NCBI RefSeq assembly: GCF_001614315.2
Contig: NZ_LVEG02000005.1
Span: 1 to 64,000, forward strand
DNA length: 64,000 bases
Origin: Halofilum ochraceum
GTDB lineage: Bacteria > Pseudomonadota > Gammaproteobacteria > XJ16 > Halofilaceae
Reading direction: 5' to 3'
The notes under the pieces: generated by a model
The model's database searches: none
The model's input: the letters and a program-made list of their open reading frames with translations, nothing else
Told to the model about the DNA's origin: nothing
In this document: piece by piece, positions 1 to 8,115 of the stretch
Layout: every line of letters begins with the position of its first letter
Position numbering within the stretch: position 1 is the stretch's first letter
Position numbers and translations under genes: made by a program

Positions 1-232
1 GAATGCCCTGGTAGACGAACTGTGGGTCGAGTTCCTGCAGCTCGGTCGGATAACCCATCGTCTCAAGCAACTGGCGGGCGACCTCGGTCTTCACGGTCAC
101 GCCGGGCCAGGCCTGGATGGCGAAACGCACCGGTTCGGCGGCGGCGGCGCGCAGCGGCAGCAGGAGCATGGCGGTCATCACTACGGCTGCGCCTACAGTG
201 GCGGCGCGCTGGATTACTCGTTGTCGTTTCAT
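1..232 (-). CDS. Glycine betaine/choline ABC transporter substrate-binding protein (partial, N-terminus only)
   Basis: Periplasmic binding protein that would hand betaine or choline to an ABC permease. Only the first 77 codons are in the window; the gene runs off the left edge. Residues 1-32 form a Sec signal peptide (basic KRQR start, hydrophobic core, Ala-rich cleavage region). The mature start, with a WPGVTVKTEVARQLLETMGY-like stretch, matches the OpuAC/ProX family. It lies 59 bp downstream of the dioxygenase gene on the same strand, so the two are probably co-transcribed. Substrate choice among betaine, choline and carnitine cannot be told from this fragment. Confidence 0.75.
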   Translation of the reverse strand, partial: MKRQRVIQRAATVGAAVVMTAMLLLPLRAAAAEPVRFAIQAWPGVTVKTEVARQLLETMGYPTELQELDPQFVYQGI

Positions 233-291
233 GGTTATCCCCCATGGGTTGCGTCGTGATGTGCGGGCACGGTGGAACGTCGGCACCACGG

Positions 292-1503
292 TCAGGCCCT
301 GGACCGCTCCAGTACCCGCTGGCGTGACCGAATGAGGTCACGGTCGAGATAGGTCCCCTGCAGGTGGCGGTGTCCGGTATTCGGGTCGAACGCGTCGCGC
401 CCGTGCAGGACACGGAGATTGTCGAAGGCGATCATCTCGCCCGGGCGCAGCATGAAGCGCAATGTCCAGGCGGGGTCGCGCAGCATCTGCCAGAAGCGCC
501 GGTAGGCGCGATAGAAGGCGTCGACCTCGGCTGCGGGGAGGCGCAGCGTGTCCCGGATCCAGTTGTTGAAACGCAATACGGTCGGGTTGCCGTAGTCGTC
601 ACAGCCGATCACGGGGGCGCGATAATGGATGTCCGAGCTTTCGTCCTGGAAGCGGAAGTCGATCTCCGTCTCGGTCAGGACGCGGTAGGCCTCGGGATCG
701 CGGTCGCGCAGCGCGCGGGCGACGGCCATGCCGTCGGTCAACGTCGATTCGCCACCTTCCGATTCATTCGCGAGGCAGTAGAGCATCTGGAAATCGGGCG
801 GGCGCTGCCAGTTCGGCAGATCGACGTGCGGTTCCAGCGCCACGGCGGTGTAGGCGGCGTTGTTGGGGTCGGGCATCGAGACGACATCGAAATGCCGGCC
901 GAAGTTGGTCTCGCGCGGCCAGCCGACACGTTCGGCTACCCGAATGACCTCGCCGGGCTCGGTCGGTCCGTTGCGCAGCACCGCGAAACCGTAGCGGTCG
1001 AGTGCCTGCAGCCAATCGGAGAGGCCCGCTTCCGTGTTCATGAAGGCGTGATGGTCGACCACCGGAAGGGCATCCGCGATCGCGGACGTCCAGGGCGTCT
1101 TGCGGTCGACATCGAGCGGGTCCGCCCGGGACGCGTCCGCGCGCTGATGGAGCCAGCCGGCATCGAACAGGCTCTCGTGTACACCGAATCCCTCCATGGC
1201 CGGCCATTCGAGGTGCAGGGCGCCGGATTCGGTGAGCGTTACCGCCGGTTCGGGCAGGGTCTCGGGGAGATCGATGATCCGAACGAGGCGTTCGCGGGTC
1301 TGTGGATGCCGACACTGGGTGCAGGCACAGTGGTCGCGCAGCCACATCAGTGGGAAATCAGCCTGTGTACCGTCCTCCCAGGTCAGCTGTACCGAACCGT
1401 TATGGCTCGCCGCGTCCGTGAGATCGGGTCCCCCGGCGTACGGGGCAAGTTCGCCCATATCCGCGGTGGTGGTGTACTCGGCTGCGAGCGCTTCGGCGGT
1501 CAT
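292..1503 (-). CDS. Gamma-butyrobetaine dioxygenase-like Fe(II)/2-oxoglutarate oxygenase
   Basis: 403 aa. Probably hydroxylates a trimethylammonium acid such as gamma-butyrobetaine, using 2-oxoglutarate and O2, in the cytoplasm. The N-terminal DUF971-like domain (about residues 35-105) has the zinc ligand pattern C59, C61, C64, H66. The C-terminal TauD-like domain carries the iron facial triad H226-x-D228 and distal H367 (in RVLHGRD). The start at 1503 was chosen because AAAGGAG precedes it; an upstream in-frame ATG at 1572 would add 23 unlikely residues. It sits beside a betaine-type transporter and opposite a LysR gene. A related trimethyl-lysine dioxygenase function is possible. Confidence 0.75.
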   Translation of the reverse strand: MTAEALAAEYTTTADMGELAPYAGGPDLTDAASHNGSVQLTWEDGTQADFPLMWLRDHCACTQCRHPQTRERLVRIIDLPETLPEPAVTLTESGALHLEWPAMEGFGVHESLFDAGWLHQRADASRADPLDVDRKTPWTSAIADALPVVDHHAFMNTEAGLSDWLQALDRYGFAVLRNGPTEPGEVIRVAERVGWPRETNFGRHFDVVSMPDPNNAAYTAVALEPHVDLPNWQRPPDFQMLYCLANESEGGESTLTDGMAVARALRDRDPEAYRVLTETEIDFRFQDESSDIHYRAPVIGCDDYGNPTVLRFNNWIRDTLRLPAAEVDAFYRAYRRFWQMLRDPAWTLRFMLRPGEMIAFDNLRVLHGRDAFDPNTGHRHLQGTYLDRDLIRSRQRVLERSRA

Positions 1504-1592
1504 GCGCGATCTCTCCTTTGGTTGGCTGCTGATGCGCTGGGCAGTCTGGGGTGTGCTCCACGGAGGCGGCAAACGAATAATCCCGGGGAAGC

Positions 1593-1613
1593 GGGTATAA
1601 TTTTTTTATACCC
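1593..1613. promoter_or_regulatory. Inverted repeat in the divergent LysR/dioxygenase promoter region
   Basis: GGGTATAA, five T's, then TTATACCC: perfect 8-bp arms in the 127-bp gap between the dioxygenase and the divergent LysR gene. The ATAA-T-rich-TTAT core fits the T-N11-A style of LysR operators, and the AT-rich centre could also overlap a -10 element. The likely role is the binding site for the adjacent regulator; this is inferred from position. Confidence 0.5.
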
Positions 1614-1630
1614 TGTTTATTGGAGGCCCG

Positions 1631-2518
1631 ATGTCTCGACGCCTGCCGCCCGCGCAGACCCTCCATGCCTTCGACGCGGCCGCCCGTCACATGAGTTTCA
1701 CCGAGGCCGCACGCGAGCTCGGGGTCACCCAGGCGGCGGTCAGCCAGCGGATCCGACTGCTGGAACACCAATTGGGCCAGACGCTGTTTCTGCGCCATGC
1801 GCGCGGACTGGAACTGACGGAGGCGGGGCAGGCCTTCATGCCGGCGGTTACCGAGGCCTTTGAGCGCTTGTCGACCGGGATCGCCGAGGCCTTTGGTACG
1901 CCTCGGGATGCGCCGTTGACGGTCCGTACGACCCCGGGATTCGCCGCTCATTGGCTGGCGCCCCGTTTCCACGACTTTCAGCGCGCACACCCGGGGATTT
2001 CGTTGCGAATCACGACCGCGGTCTGGCCGAACGATTTCGATCTCGACGGGGCGGATCTGGAAGTCCGGTACGGCCATGGCGAGTGGGACGGTGTCGAGTG
2101 TCAGCGACTCACGCATGAACGGCTGGCGCCGGTGTGCACGCCCGCGACCGCGCGTGAGCTGCGCGATCCGGAGGATCTCGCGGGTCGCCAGCTGCTGCAC
2201 GCGGCGGGATTCGCCACGGGCTGGCCGCAGTGGCTGGCCTGGGTCGGCGCCGGGCATCTGCTCGATCGGACCACACCGTTGATCGGCGACACGATGGCGG
2301 TGGTCCTGGCGCTGACGATGCGCGATGCGGGGATCGCGCTCGCGCGGAGCGGATTCGTCGAAACCGCGCTCGCGGAGGGGACGCTCGTGGCACCGTTCGA
2401 TCTCTGGCTGGAGACCGACGAGTCGTTCTTTCTGACCCGGGTCGCCGGCCGCCAGCCCCGTCCGGACGCGGAAATCTTCTGGACCTGGCTGGTGGGTCAG
2501 CGGGAAGCGGGTACGTAA
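1631..2518 (+). CDS. LysR-family transcriptional regulator (GcvA-like)
   Basis: 295 aa. The N-terminal winged helix-turn-helix (about residues 5-65) contains the typical SFTEAARELGVTQAAVSQRI recognition helix region, followed by a periplasmic-binding-like effector domain. The sequence resembles the GcvA/AmpR branch. It is divergent from the dioxygenase-transporter operon, with a palindrome between them, so it probably controls that operon in response to a quaternary ammonium compound. The effector is inferred from context only. The start ATG follows TGGAGG. Confidence 0.85.
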   Translation: MSRRLPPAQTLHAFDAAARHMSFTEAARELGVTQAAVSQRIRLLEHQLGQTLFLRHARGLELTEAGQAFMPAVTEAFERLSTGIAEAFGTPRDAPLTVRTTPGFAAHWLAPRFHDFQRAHPGISLRITTAVWPNDFDLDGADLEVRYGHGEWDGVECQRLTHERLAPVCTPATARELRDPEDLAGRQLLHAAGFATGWPQWLAWVGAGHLLDRTTPLIGDTMAVVLALTMRDAGIALARSGFVETALAEGTLVAPFDLWLETDESFFLTRVAGRQPRPDAEIFWTWLVGQREAGT

Positions 2519-2543
2519 CATCTCAGACCCGCGCATAACCGCG

Positions 2544-3668
2544 TCAGCAGTCGAGTTCCACCGCGCCCGCCGGGTACGTGCAACAGGCGAGAACGTAACC
2601 CGCGGCTTCTTCGTCGTCGGAGATGCCACCCATGTGCTGCATGCGGGTGTCGCCTGCGGTCTTGAGGACCTTGCACGAACCGCACACGCCCATCTGACAG
2701 GCACAGGGTATCCATGCGCCGTTATTCTGGACCGCTTCGAGCAGTGTCTCGGAGGGTGCACAGGTGAACTCGATGCCCGTGCGGGCGAGCCGCACCGTGC
2801 ACCCGGTTTCGACTGCCGTGGCTTCGACGACGTCGCCGGTATCGTCGTCGTCCGCATCGACCACCGGCTCCGGCATTTCCCTGTCGGGTTCGGCCGGCGG
2901 CGCACCGCCGAAGCTCTCTTCATGATACTGGCTGGCGGGAAAGCCGAGCCCGCCAAGGATATCGCGCACGGCCTCCATGTACGGTTCCGGACCGCAGGTA
3001 AACACCGTACGCTCGCTCAGGTCCGGGACCATCTGCTGGAGCATCGATGCGCTCAGCCGCCCGCGGTGACCGGACCAGGAGCCGTTACCGGTCGATTCGC
3101 AGGTCACCGACAGCCGCAGGCGATCGTTGGCCCGGTCCATTGCCTCGAGTTCGCGGCGGAAAATGATGTCCTCGGGGGAACGTGCCGCGTGGACGAAGTG
3201 GATATCCACATCCGCGGCCGTGTCGTGCAACCAGCGCAGCATCGACATCACGGGGGTTATGCCGCTGCCGCCCGACAGCATGAGGATCCGCTCGGCCGGG
3301 CGATCGACGATGTTGAAGTCCCCCTGCGGTGCCGAAACGGTCAGTCTGTCGCCAGCGCGCAGATGGTCATGAAGCCAGTTGGACACGAGACCGCCGGGCA
3401 CGCGCTTGACGGTGATGCTGAACGTGCACGGGCGCGAGGGTGTGCTCGATATCGAGTAGCAGCGCGGCACCGTCCGTCCATCGATCACGGGTTCGAGGGT
3501 GACGAACTGACCGGGCCGGAAATCGAACAGCGTCGGCTGCTCCGACCGGAACACGAAGGTGGCGACATCGTGCGTCTCGGCTTCGACCCGCAGACACTGC
3601 ATCGTCATGCGGCCGCCGTTCCAGCCGGGCAGTGTGTGGATCGTGTCGGGCTGCAGTGATTCGGACAT
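2544..3668 (-). CDS. gbcB: Glycine-betaine demethylase reductase subunit (GbcB-like)
   Basis: 374 aa. Flavin and [2Fe-2S] reductase that passes electrons from NAD(P)H to a Rieske oxygenase partner (GbcA-type) demethylating glycine betaine. The FAD-binding motif RCYSISS lies near residue 79, the NAD-binding GGSGITPVMSM near 131 and CGPEPYM near 230. The C-terminal plant-type ferredoxin domain has the C-x4-C-x2-C cluster at residues 324-332 and a last Cys at about 362. Overall order and wording match Pseudomonas GbcB closely. The start at 3668 is preceded by GGGAG; in-frame codons further upstream look non-coding. No GbcA gene is in the window. Confidence 0.8.
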   Translation of the reverse strand: MSESLQPDTIHTLPGWNGGRMTMQCLRVEAETHDVATFVFRSEQPTLFDFRPGQFVTLEPVIDGRTVPRCYSISSTPSRPCTFSITVKRVPGGLVSNWLHDHLRAGDRLTVSAPQGDFNIVDRPAERILMLSGGSGITPVMSMLRWLHDTAADVDIHFVHAARSPEDIIFRRELEAMDRANDRLRLSVTCESTGNGSWSGHRGRLSASMLQQMVPDLSERTVFTCGPEPYMEAVRDILGGLGFPASQYHEESFGGAPPAEPDREMPEPVVDADDDDTGDVVEATAVETGCTVRLARTGIEFTCAPSETLLEAVQNNGAWIPCACQMGVCGSCKVLKTAGDTRMQHMGGISDDEEAAGYVLACCTYPAGAVELDC

Positions 3669-3907
3669 TCGGGACTCCCGGCGTTGGATATTGCTTCGCG
3701 CGTTCTCAGAGGGGCAGTGTATTGACCGGGAAAATCGATTTGTCTGCGTTATCAATCGGTACCGTGAATCGTCGATGCGCGGATACGATCGTTGCCGCCT
3801 GCTGGATCGATTGATCCGGCTGACGGACCCGGCCAAGCCCACCGATTGGCCCGCTCGCCGGGGATCCCGCATGGATCCCCTGCATCGTCCCCCTCAGGAG
3901 ATCGACT

Positions 3908-4936
3908 TTGTCGTCTACCGTTGAGTCCGCGGAACGCGGAATAGCTCGCGTGCAGAGGTTATGGCCGGGATTGCTGACGGCGATCACGATCGCCATGGCG
4001 GCCGTGTTCGTCTCGGATCATTACGGTGGGCCGACCCTGCTGTATGCCCTGCTGCTGGGTATCGCCTTCAATTTCCTGGCGCAGGAACCCCGCACGGCGC
4101 CTGGCGTTGAATTCTCTGCCCGTCAGGTGCTCCGCGTCGGGGTGGCGCTGCTCGGTGCCCGGATTGGCCTTGAACAGATCGGCACCCTCGGTGCGGACGT
4201 GATCGGAGTCGTGGTCGCGACCGTGATCGCAACGGTCATCTTCGGCCGTATCCTCGCGGCCGCGTTCGGGCTGAGCCGCCGACAGGGCGTTCTGACCGGC
4301 GGCGCCGTGGGCATCTGTGGCGCATCGGCCGCGCTCGCGATCGCGGCGGTGTTGCCGCGCGACGAGCATGCCGAACGCGACACGCTGTTCGCGATCGTCG
4401 GTGTGACTACGCTCGGTACGCTGACCATGATTCTCTACCCGGTGATCGTCGCGGCGATCGGCCTGGATGGGGTGTCCGCGGGGATATTTCTGGGGGCGAC
4501 CATCCACGACGTCGCCCAGGTCGTCGGTGCCGGTTACATGGTGTCGGGGACGGCGGGTGACACGGCTACGGTGACCAAGCTCCTGCGCGTGGCGATGCTG
4601 GCGCCGATGGTCCTCGCCATCGCGCTGTTCTTCCGCCGGGAAACGGGACAGCGCGCCGTGGACGTGCGCTGGTGGCGGCGGCTGCCTGTCCCGCTGTTTC
4701 TGCTGGCATTCATCGTGATTGCCGGCCTGAACAGCCTCGGTCTGTTGTCGAGCGCCGTCGCCGGAGGGGCGACCGAGGTATCGCGGTGGTGCCTGATCTG
4801 CGCGATCGCCGCGATCGGCATGAAAACGGATCTGCGCGAGCTGGCCCGCGTCGGCTGGCTCGCGGTCGCCCTCATGGTCGCGGAAACGCTGTTCATGGCG
4901 GCGATCGTGCTCGGCTTCCTCGTCACGTGGCAGTGA
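3908..4936 (+). CDS. YeiH/UPF0324-family integral membrane protein (putative sulfate exporter)
   Basis: 342 aa, about ten hydrophobic segments. The family is annotated as putative sulfate/organosulfur exporters, though direct biochemical proof is sparse. Recognisable family stretches include TGGAVGICGASAALAIAAVLP (about residues 128-148) and a C-terminal AIAAIGMKTDLREL segment. The start is a TTG at 3908, eight bases after CAGGAG; there is no better ATG near. It is divergent from gbcB, and its stop nearly touches the convergent LysR gene. Confidence 0.8.
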   Translation: MSSTVESAERGIARVQRLWPGLLTAITIAMAAVFVSDHYGGPTLLYALLLGIAFNFLAQEPRTAPGVEFSARQVLRVGVALLGARIGLEQIGTLGADVIGVVVATVIATVIFGRILAAAFGLSRRQGVLTGGAVGICGASAALAIAAVLPRDEHAERDTLFAIVGVTTLGTLTMILYPVIVAAIGLDGVSAGIFLGATIHDVAQVVGAGYMVSGTAGDTATVTKLLRVAMLAPMVLAIALFFRRETGQRAVDVRWWRRLPVPLFLLAFIVIAGLNSLGLLSSAVAGGATEVSRWCLICAIAAIGMKTDLRELARVGWLAVALMVAETLFMAAIVLGFLVTWQ

Positions 4937-4950
4937 CGGTGGCCGCCAGG

Positions 4951-5802
4951 TCAGGCGTTCAGGTCGAGCGTCGACAGCAGCGCGAGGGCGTGTTTCACGT
5001 TGGGGCGGTAGCGATGCCGGGAGACGTAGGTCGCGTATACCGGCTGGTCGATGACGGGGGCGCCCGCGACCGGGAACAGGTCGCCCGACTCGATCAACGG
5101 TCGACTCATGCGCTCCGGCAGATACGCGATTCCGGAGTACCGCCGCAGGTAGGCAATGGTCATGTTGCTGAGCCCCATCGACAGGGGGGCATGCTGGAGT
5201 TGCGGCAGCAGCTCGCCGTGGCGGGCCTTGAAGTACGGGCTCGAAGCCACGAACAGATACGACTCGGGCTGAACGTCTTCCAGTGCGCAGGCAGTCGTCG
5301 CGACCATACTGAAGCGCTCGTCGAACAGATGATCGACCGCGAGTTCAGGGCGGTACTCCGGGGTGTAGATCACGGCGACGTCGAGATTGCCGAAGACGAT
5401 TTCGTCGATCATCGCCCTGGAGTAATCCGATTCCACGTGCACGGCCGTGTCGGTGAGGATCCGGCGGAGTTCGCCCACCCAGTCGATGATCAGTTTGTCC
5501 CAGAGGCTCACCTGCATCGCGACGCGGAGCTGACCGTGATAACCGGCCGGCATCGCGAGTTCCTGACGCGCAAGGTTCCAGCCGAGGCGGATATTCACTG
5601 CGTAACTCTCGAATTTCTGGCCGTCTGGCGTCAGTTCGGCACCGCCACGACCCCGCACGAACAGGCGCACGCCGAGTTGCTCCTCGAGTCCACGTACACG
5701 GGCACTGACTGTCGACTGCGTGATCTGCAGGTTGTCCGCCGTGCGGTTGAAGTTCCGCGTCTCGAGGAGATCAAGGAAGGTGTCGAGCATTTCGATATTC
5801 AT
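4951..5802 (-). CDS. LysR-family transcriptional regulator
   Basis: 283 aa. N-terminal winged helix (residues 2-60, with NFNRTADNLQITQSTVSARV) and a LysR substrate-binding domain. It is 42 bp downstream of the flavin reductase gene on the same strand and convergent with the YeiH gene, so its targets are unclear. YeiH genes are often paired with a LysR gene, which makes control of the neighbour plausible, but no operator was found. Confidence 0.85.
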   Translation of the reverse strand: MNIEMLDTFLDLLETRNFNRTADNLQITQSTVSARVRGLEEQLGVRLFVRGRGGAELTPDGQKFESYAVNIRLGWNLARQELAMPAGYHGQLRVAMQVSLWDKLIIDWVGELRRILTDTAVHVESDYSRAMIDEIVFGNLDVAVIYTPEYRPELAVDHLFDERFSMVATTACALEDVQPESYLFVASSPYFKARHGELLPQLQHAPLSMGLSNMTIAYLRRYSGIAYLPERMSRPLIESGDLFPVAGAPVIDQPVYATYVSRHRYRPNVKHALALLSTLDLNA

Positions 5803-5844
5803 GCATGCATTCCCGGAGCAGGGTGGATCGGGCCGAGTTCGGTC

Positions 5845-6612
5845 TCACCGCCCGGGAGGATATCGATAATCGAGATCGGTTGCGCCGGGCGTGAACGCGT
5901 CGGCGTGGATGTCGCTGGCATCGATTCCCTGTTTCCGGAGTACCTGAATTGCGGCCTCGACCATCGGGGGCGGGCCGAAGAGATGCGCAACACGGTCATG
6001 CACATCCCACTGCTGCTGGTCGATAAGCTGATCCGGCGTCCCGGTCGCACCTTCCCATTCGGCATCCGGTACCCGCAGGGTCGGCCGGTAACCGAATGAG
6101 GGATGCTCCCGGCTCCAGTGTTCCAGTTCTTCGTGGGCGAACAGGTCTTCGCGCCGCTCGTCACCGTGGACGAGGTCAATCGTCCGCGACGGATCCCGGG
6201 CCAGTTCGGCCCGTACGATCGCCCGCGCGGGCCCGAGCCCGGTACCGCCGGTGACAAGCAGCAGGGGGCGGTCGTCGTCGCGCACCCAGGCATCGCCGAG
6301 TGGCCCCTCGAAGTCCCACTGCTCACCCGTGACGAGACGATCGAACACATGACGACTGAAGTCTCCGCCGACATCACGGACCCACATCTCGAGGAGATTT
6401 TCACGGTCGTGGGCATTGGCGATGGACAGATCGCGGCGTCGGCCATCCGCGAGTTGAATGCGGATGTACTGCCCTTCGCAATAGGCGAAGGGCGATTCCG
6501 TCTCCACGCGGATTTCCACCGACATGACCGCGGGTGCGATACGGCGTGCGCCCACTACGGTGGCCGTGAACCAGGCGGCTTCCGGCGGTTTCCGCTGCGA
6601 ATGACCGGTCAT
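5845..6612 (-). CDS. FNR-like NAD(P)H-flavin oxidoreductase
   Basis: 255 aa. One FAD-binding and one NAD-binding domain, with no ferredoxin domain. RRDLSIAN (about residues 58-65) is the FAD-binding R-x-x-S region, VTGGTGLGPARA (about 116-127) binds the nicotinamide nucleotide, and FGPPPMVEAA (about 214) is the C-terminal signature. It resembles Fre/AscD-type flavin reductases, which supply electrons to an oxygenase or reduce free flavin. The partner is unknown. It probably forms a two-gene unit with the downstream LysR gene. Confidence 0.75.
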   Translation of the reverse strand: MTGHSQRKPPEAAWFTATVVGARRIAPAVMSVEIRVETESPFAYCEGQYIRIQLADGRRRDLSIANAHDRENLLEMWVRDVGGDFSRHVFDRLVTGEQWDFEGPLGDAWVRDDDRPLLLVTGGTGLGPARAIVRAELARDPSRTIDLVHGDERREDLFAHEELEHWSREHPSFGYRPTLRVPDAEWEGATGTPDQLIDQQQWDVHDRVAHLFGPPPMVEAAIQVLRKQGIDASDIHADAFTPGATDLDYRYPPGR

Positions 6613-6829
6613 CCTGCACCCATTCCGTCGTATCGGGCATAGAGCCCTGTGAGAGGAGAGCGTCCGGTTTCCAGTGTAGTAGTCGGTCGAAGCTGGCGAC
6701 CAGGGTCGAAGGGATCGGCCTTCGCCCGGGCTGGATAGCGGCGGCGCGATCCCCCGGCCTTCCGCTTGTAGTGGCCGCCGGAAACCCGCAGATTAGAGTG
6801 ACAGAGCAAGGTTTCTGGAGGTGTGTGCA

Positions 6830-7492
6830 ATGGCGGTGCACTTCGATAAAAGCCGGTCAGCCCTTGTGCTGGTGGATATACAGCCCGATTTCGTCCCGGG
6901 CGGTCCGTTGGCCACGGCGGACGGAGACCGGATTCTGGACCCGGTGCAGCGGCTTCTCGATGCGGGGCTGTTCCGTGTGAACGCCGCAACCCAGGACTGG
7001 CATCCGCCCGGACACGTGTCCTTCGCCAGCGAGCACGAGGGCAGGCAGCCGTTCGAGACCATCGATCTTCACGGTCACGAACAGACGCTCTGGCCCGACC
7101 ACTGTGTCCAGGGCAGCGACGGGGCGCGTCTGCATCCGGCGATCGATTGGAATCGCGCCGATGTGATCGTCCGCAAAGGCAGCGACCCGAACGTGGATTC
7201 GTACAGCGGGTTCCGCGATAACTGGGGGCCTACTGGCGATCGGCCGCCGACCGGGCTGGCCGGTTATCTGCGGGAACTGGGCGTCACGGACCTGTTCGTC
7301 TGCGGGCTGGCCCGTGATGTCTGTGTGAAGTGGACGGCGGAAGACGGCGCCGGAGCTGGGTTCAACGTGCATCTCATATGGGATCTCACTCGGCCCGTGA
7401 CGTATGACAGTGACGAGCAGACGCGGGTCGATCTTGAGCATGCCGGTGTGCATATCGTCGGGCTTGCCGATCTGCCGGAGGAGTCCTCCTGA
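6830..7492 (+). CDS. pncA: Nicotinamidase
   Basis: 220 aa, usual length for PncA. Hydrolyses nicotinamide to nicotinate and ammonia in NAD salvage, in the cytoplasm. The Cys-Asp-Lys catalytic triad is visible as D16 (LVDIQPDF), K116 (VRKGSD) and C165 (GLARDVCV). The metal site is D56, H58 and H62 in QDWHPPGH. ATG 6830 was chosen because GGAGGTG at 6817-6823 is a good ribosome site and would overlap the alternative GTG at 6821. It is the last host gene before the attachment region. Confidence 0.9.
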   Translation: MAVHFDKSRSALVLVDIQPDFVPGGPLATADGDRILDPVQRLLDAGLFRVNAATQDWHPPGHVSFASEHEGRQPFETIDLHGHEQTLWPDHCVQGSDGARLHPAIDWNRADVIVRKGSDPNVDSYSGFRDNWGPTGDRPPTGLAGYLRELGVTDLFVCGLARDVCVKWTAEDGAGAGFNVHLIWDLTRPVTYDSDEQTRVDLEHAGVHIVGLADLPEESS

Positions 7493-7701
7493 CAGTTGAT
7501 GCTTGTCCAGTTTGCCCTTGCGTAAACGCTGATCGGGGCGAAAAAGGTCCGGCCAAGCGTATCGGTGGAAGAGATCGAGAACGGTGTCGAGCACTGCCGC
7601 GGGCGGCGGTGGATCGCTCGGCGTGTTGGGTTTCCTTCGTCAACCCAACCTACGTTGGCCGGTGGAACCGACTGGGATCGTTGTTTTTGGATCCGTGGGT
7701 G
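7493..7701. other. Intergenic region between pncA and the attachment site
   Basis: No gene supported here. It contains the palindromic repeat at 7625-7649 and little else; short reading frames in this stretch lack ribosome sites and normal codon use. Confidence 0.5.
7625..7649. repeat. Intergenic palindromic repeat (GTTGGGTT...AACCCAAC)
   Basis: Perfect 8-bp arms GTTGGGTT and AACCCAAC around a 9-base loop, followed by CTACG. Very similar 'CGTAGGTTGGGTT...AACCCAAC' units recur in intergenic DNA of many proteobacteria. Its copy number here cannot be counted from one window. Confidence 0.5.
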
Positions 7702-7736
7702 ATGAAAAAGGCCGACATTGAGCCGGCCTTTTTCAT
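7702..7736. terminator. Bidirectional rho-independent terminator, outer copy
   Basis: ATGAAAAAGGCCG / CGGCCTTTTTCAT stem with a short loop containing CATTGA and A/T runs on both sides. It is nearly identical in design to the terminator at 7871-7907, next to the tRNA fragment. Confidence 0.8.
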
Positions 7737-7737
7737 G

Positions 7738-7758
7738 TGGCGCACCCGGGAGGATTGC
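7738..7758 (-). repeat. Decayed copy of the tRNA-Arg 3' end
   Basis: TGGCGCACCCGGGAGGATT on the plus strand matches the tRNA end at 7910-7929 with one change, and the same terminator type precedes both. The tRNA similarity stops at 7757, inside the T arm. This could be the remnant of a tandem tRNA gene or the scar of an earlier integration. The 100 bp between the two copies holds two GC-rich hairpins (around 7790 and 7808-7829) and no gene. Confidence 0.5.
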
Positions 7759-7870
7759 GCGGCCCTTCCATGGGCCGCGTCCCTTCGGGACTCGCTTCGC
7801 TCGCGCTGATCGGCTTCCTGCCGATCAGTCGAACCGGGGGGTTCTCATCAAGGCCCCCGGACTCCCCGGA

Positions 7871-7907
7871 CATAAAAAAAGCCGGCATTGAGCCGGCTTT
7901 TTTTATG
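7871..7907. terminator. Bidirectional terminator adjoining the tRNA-Arg fragment
   Basis: Perfect stem CATAAAAAAAGCCGG / CCGGCTTTTTTTATG with a loop containing CATTGAG. It lies 2 bp beyond the tRNA 3' end and would terminate transcription of the minus-strand tRNA gene. Confidence 0.85.
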
Positions 7908-7909
7908 TC

Positions 7910-7956
7910 TGGCGCGCCCGGGAGGATTCGAACCCCCGACCTCATGGTTCGTAGCC
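7910..7956 (-). other. attL: 3' half of tRNA-Arg(ACG) at the prophage boundary
   Basis: Read on the minus strand, this gives the anticodon loop CTACGAA (anticodon ACG), the 3' anticodon stem CCATG, variable AGGTC, a T arm with TTCGAAT, acceptor CGGGCGC, then G and CCA. The 5' half is missing: bases beyond 7956 cannot pair with CCATG and look like phage DNA. Tyrosine-recombinase phages commonly insert at this point of a tRNA gene. The complete tRNA-Arg should therefore be restored at the right end of the prophage, outside this window. Confidence 0.8.
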
Positions 7957-8009
7957 GAGCGGTCGGAACCCCGATTTTTCCAGCATATACAATATGTTGC
8001 GATCTTTGA

Positions 8010-8083
8010 CTGTCCCACGGTATCACGTTTCGTGTTGAGTTAAGTTACTGATTTCCGGGGAGTGCGATTTCACTGTGGGACAG
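8010..8083. promoter_or_regulatory. Inverted CTGTCCCAC / GTGGGACAG repeats inside the att arm
   Basis: Nine-base arms at 8010-8018 and 8075-8083, 56 bp apart, flank an operator-like palindrome (8022-8036). They lie between the tRNA core and the integrase genes, where arm-type integrase or excisionase sites are expected. The assignment is by position only. Confidence 0.4.
8022..8036 (+). promoter_or_regulatory. Operator-like palindrome, site 1 (near attL)
   Basis: ATCACGTTTCGTGTT. This is the only one of eight family members with the ATCACG half on the left of the plus strand. It has no promoter of its own in view, and lies downstream of the leftward moron and integrase genes. Confidence 0.55.
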
Positions 8084-8106
8084 CCGGCGGGGCATCCCCG
8101 CCGGCT
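8082..8106 (-). terminator. GC-rich hairpin after the moron gene
   Basis: Perfect 11-bp stem AGCCGGCGGGG / CCCCGCCGGCT with a 3-base loop, 10 bp past the stop of the leftward gene. There is no T run on the exit side, so termination may be weak or factor-assisted. Confidence 0.55.
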
Positions 8107-8115
8107 CATCACTGG

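Noticed and set aside
364-1863. 499-codon plus-strand frame across the dioxygenase gene
   Set aside because: Crosses a convincing minus-strand enzyme, an operator region and the LysR start; no domain.
7760-7870. Second tRNA gene between the two terminators
   Set aside because: Two hairpins and a TTCGGGA-like string are present, but no cloverleaf with anticodon and acceptor pairing can be drawn.
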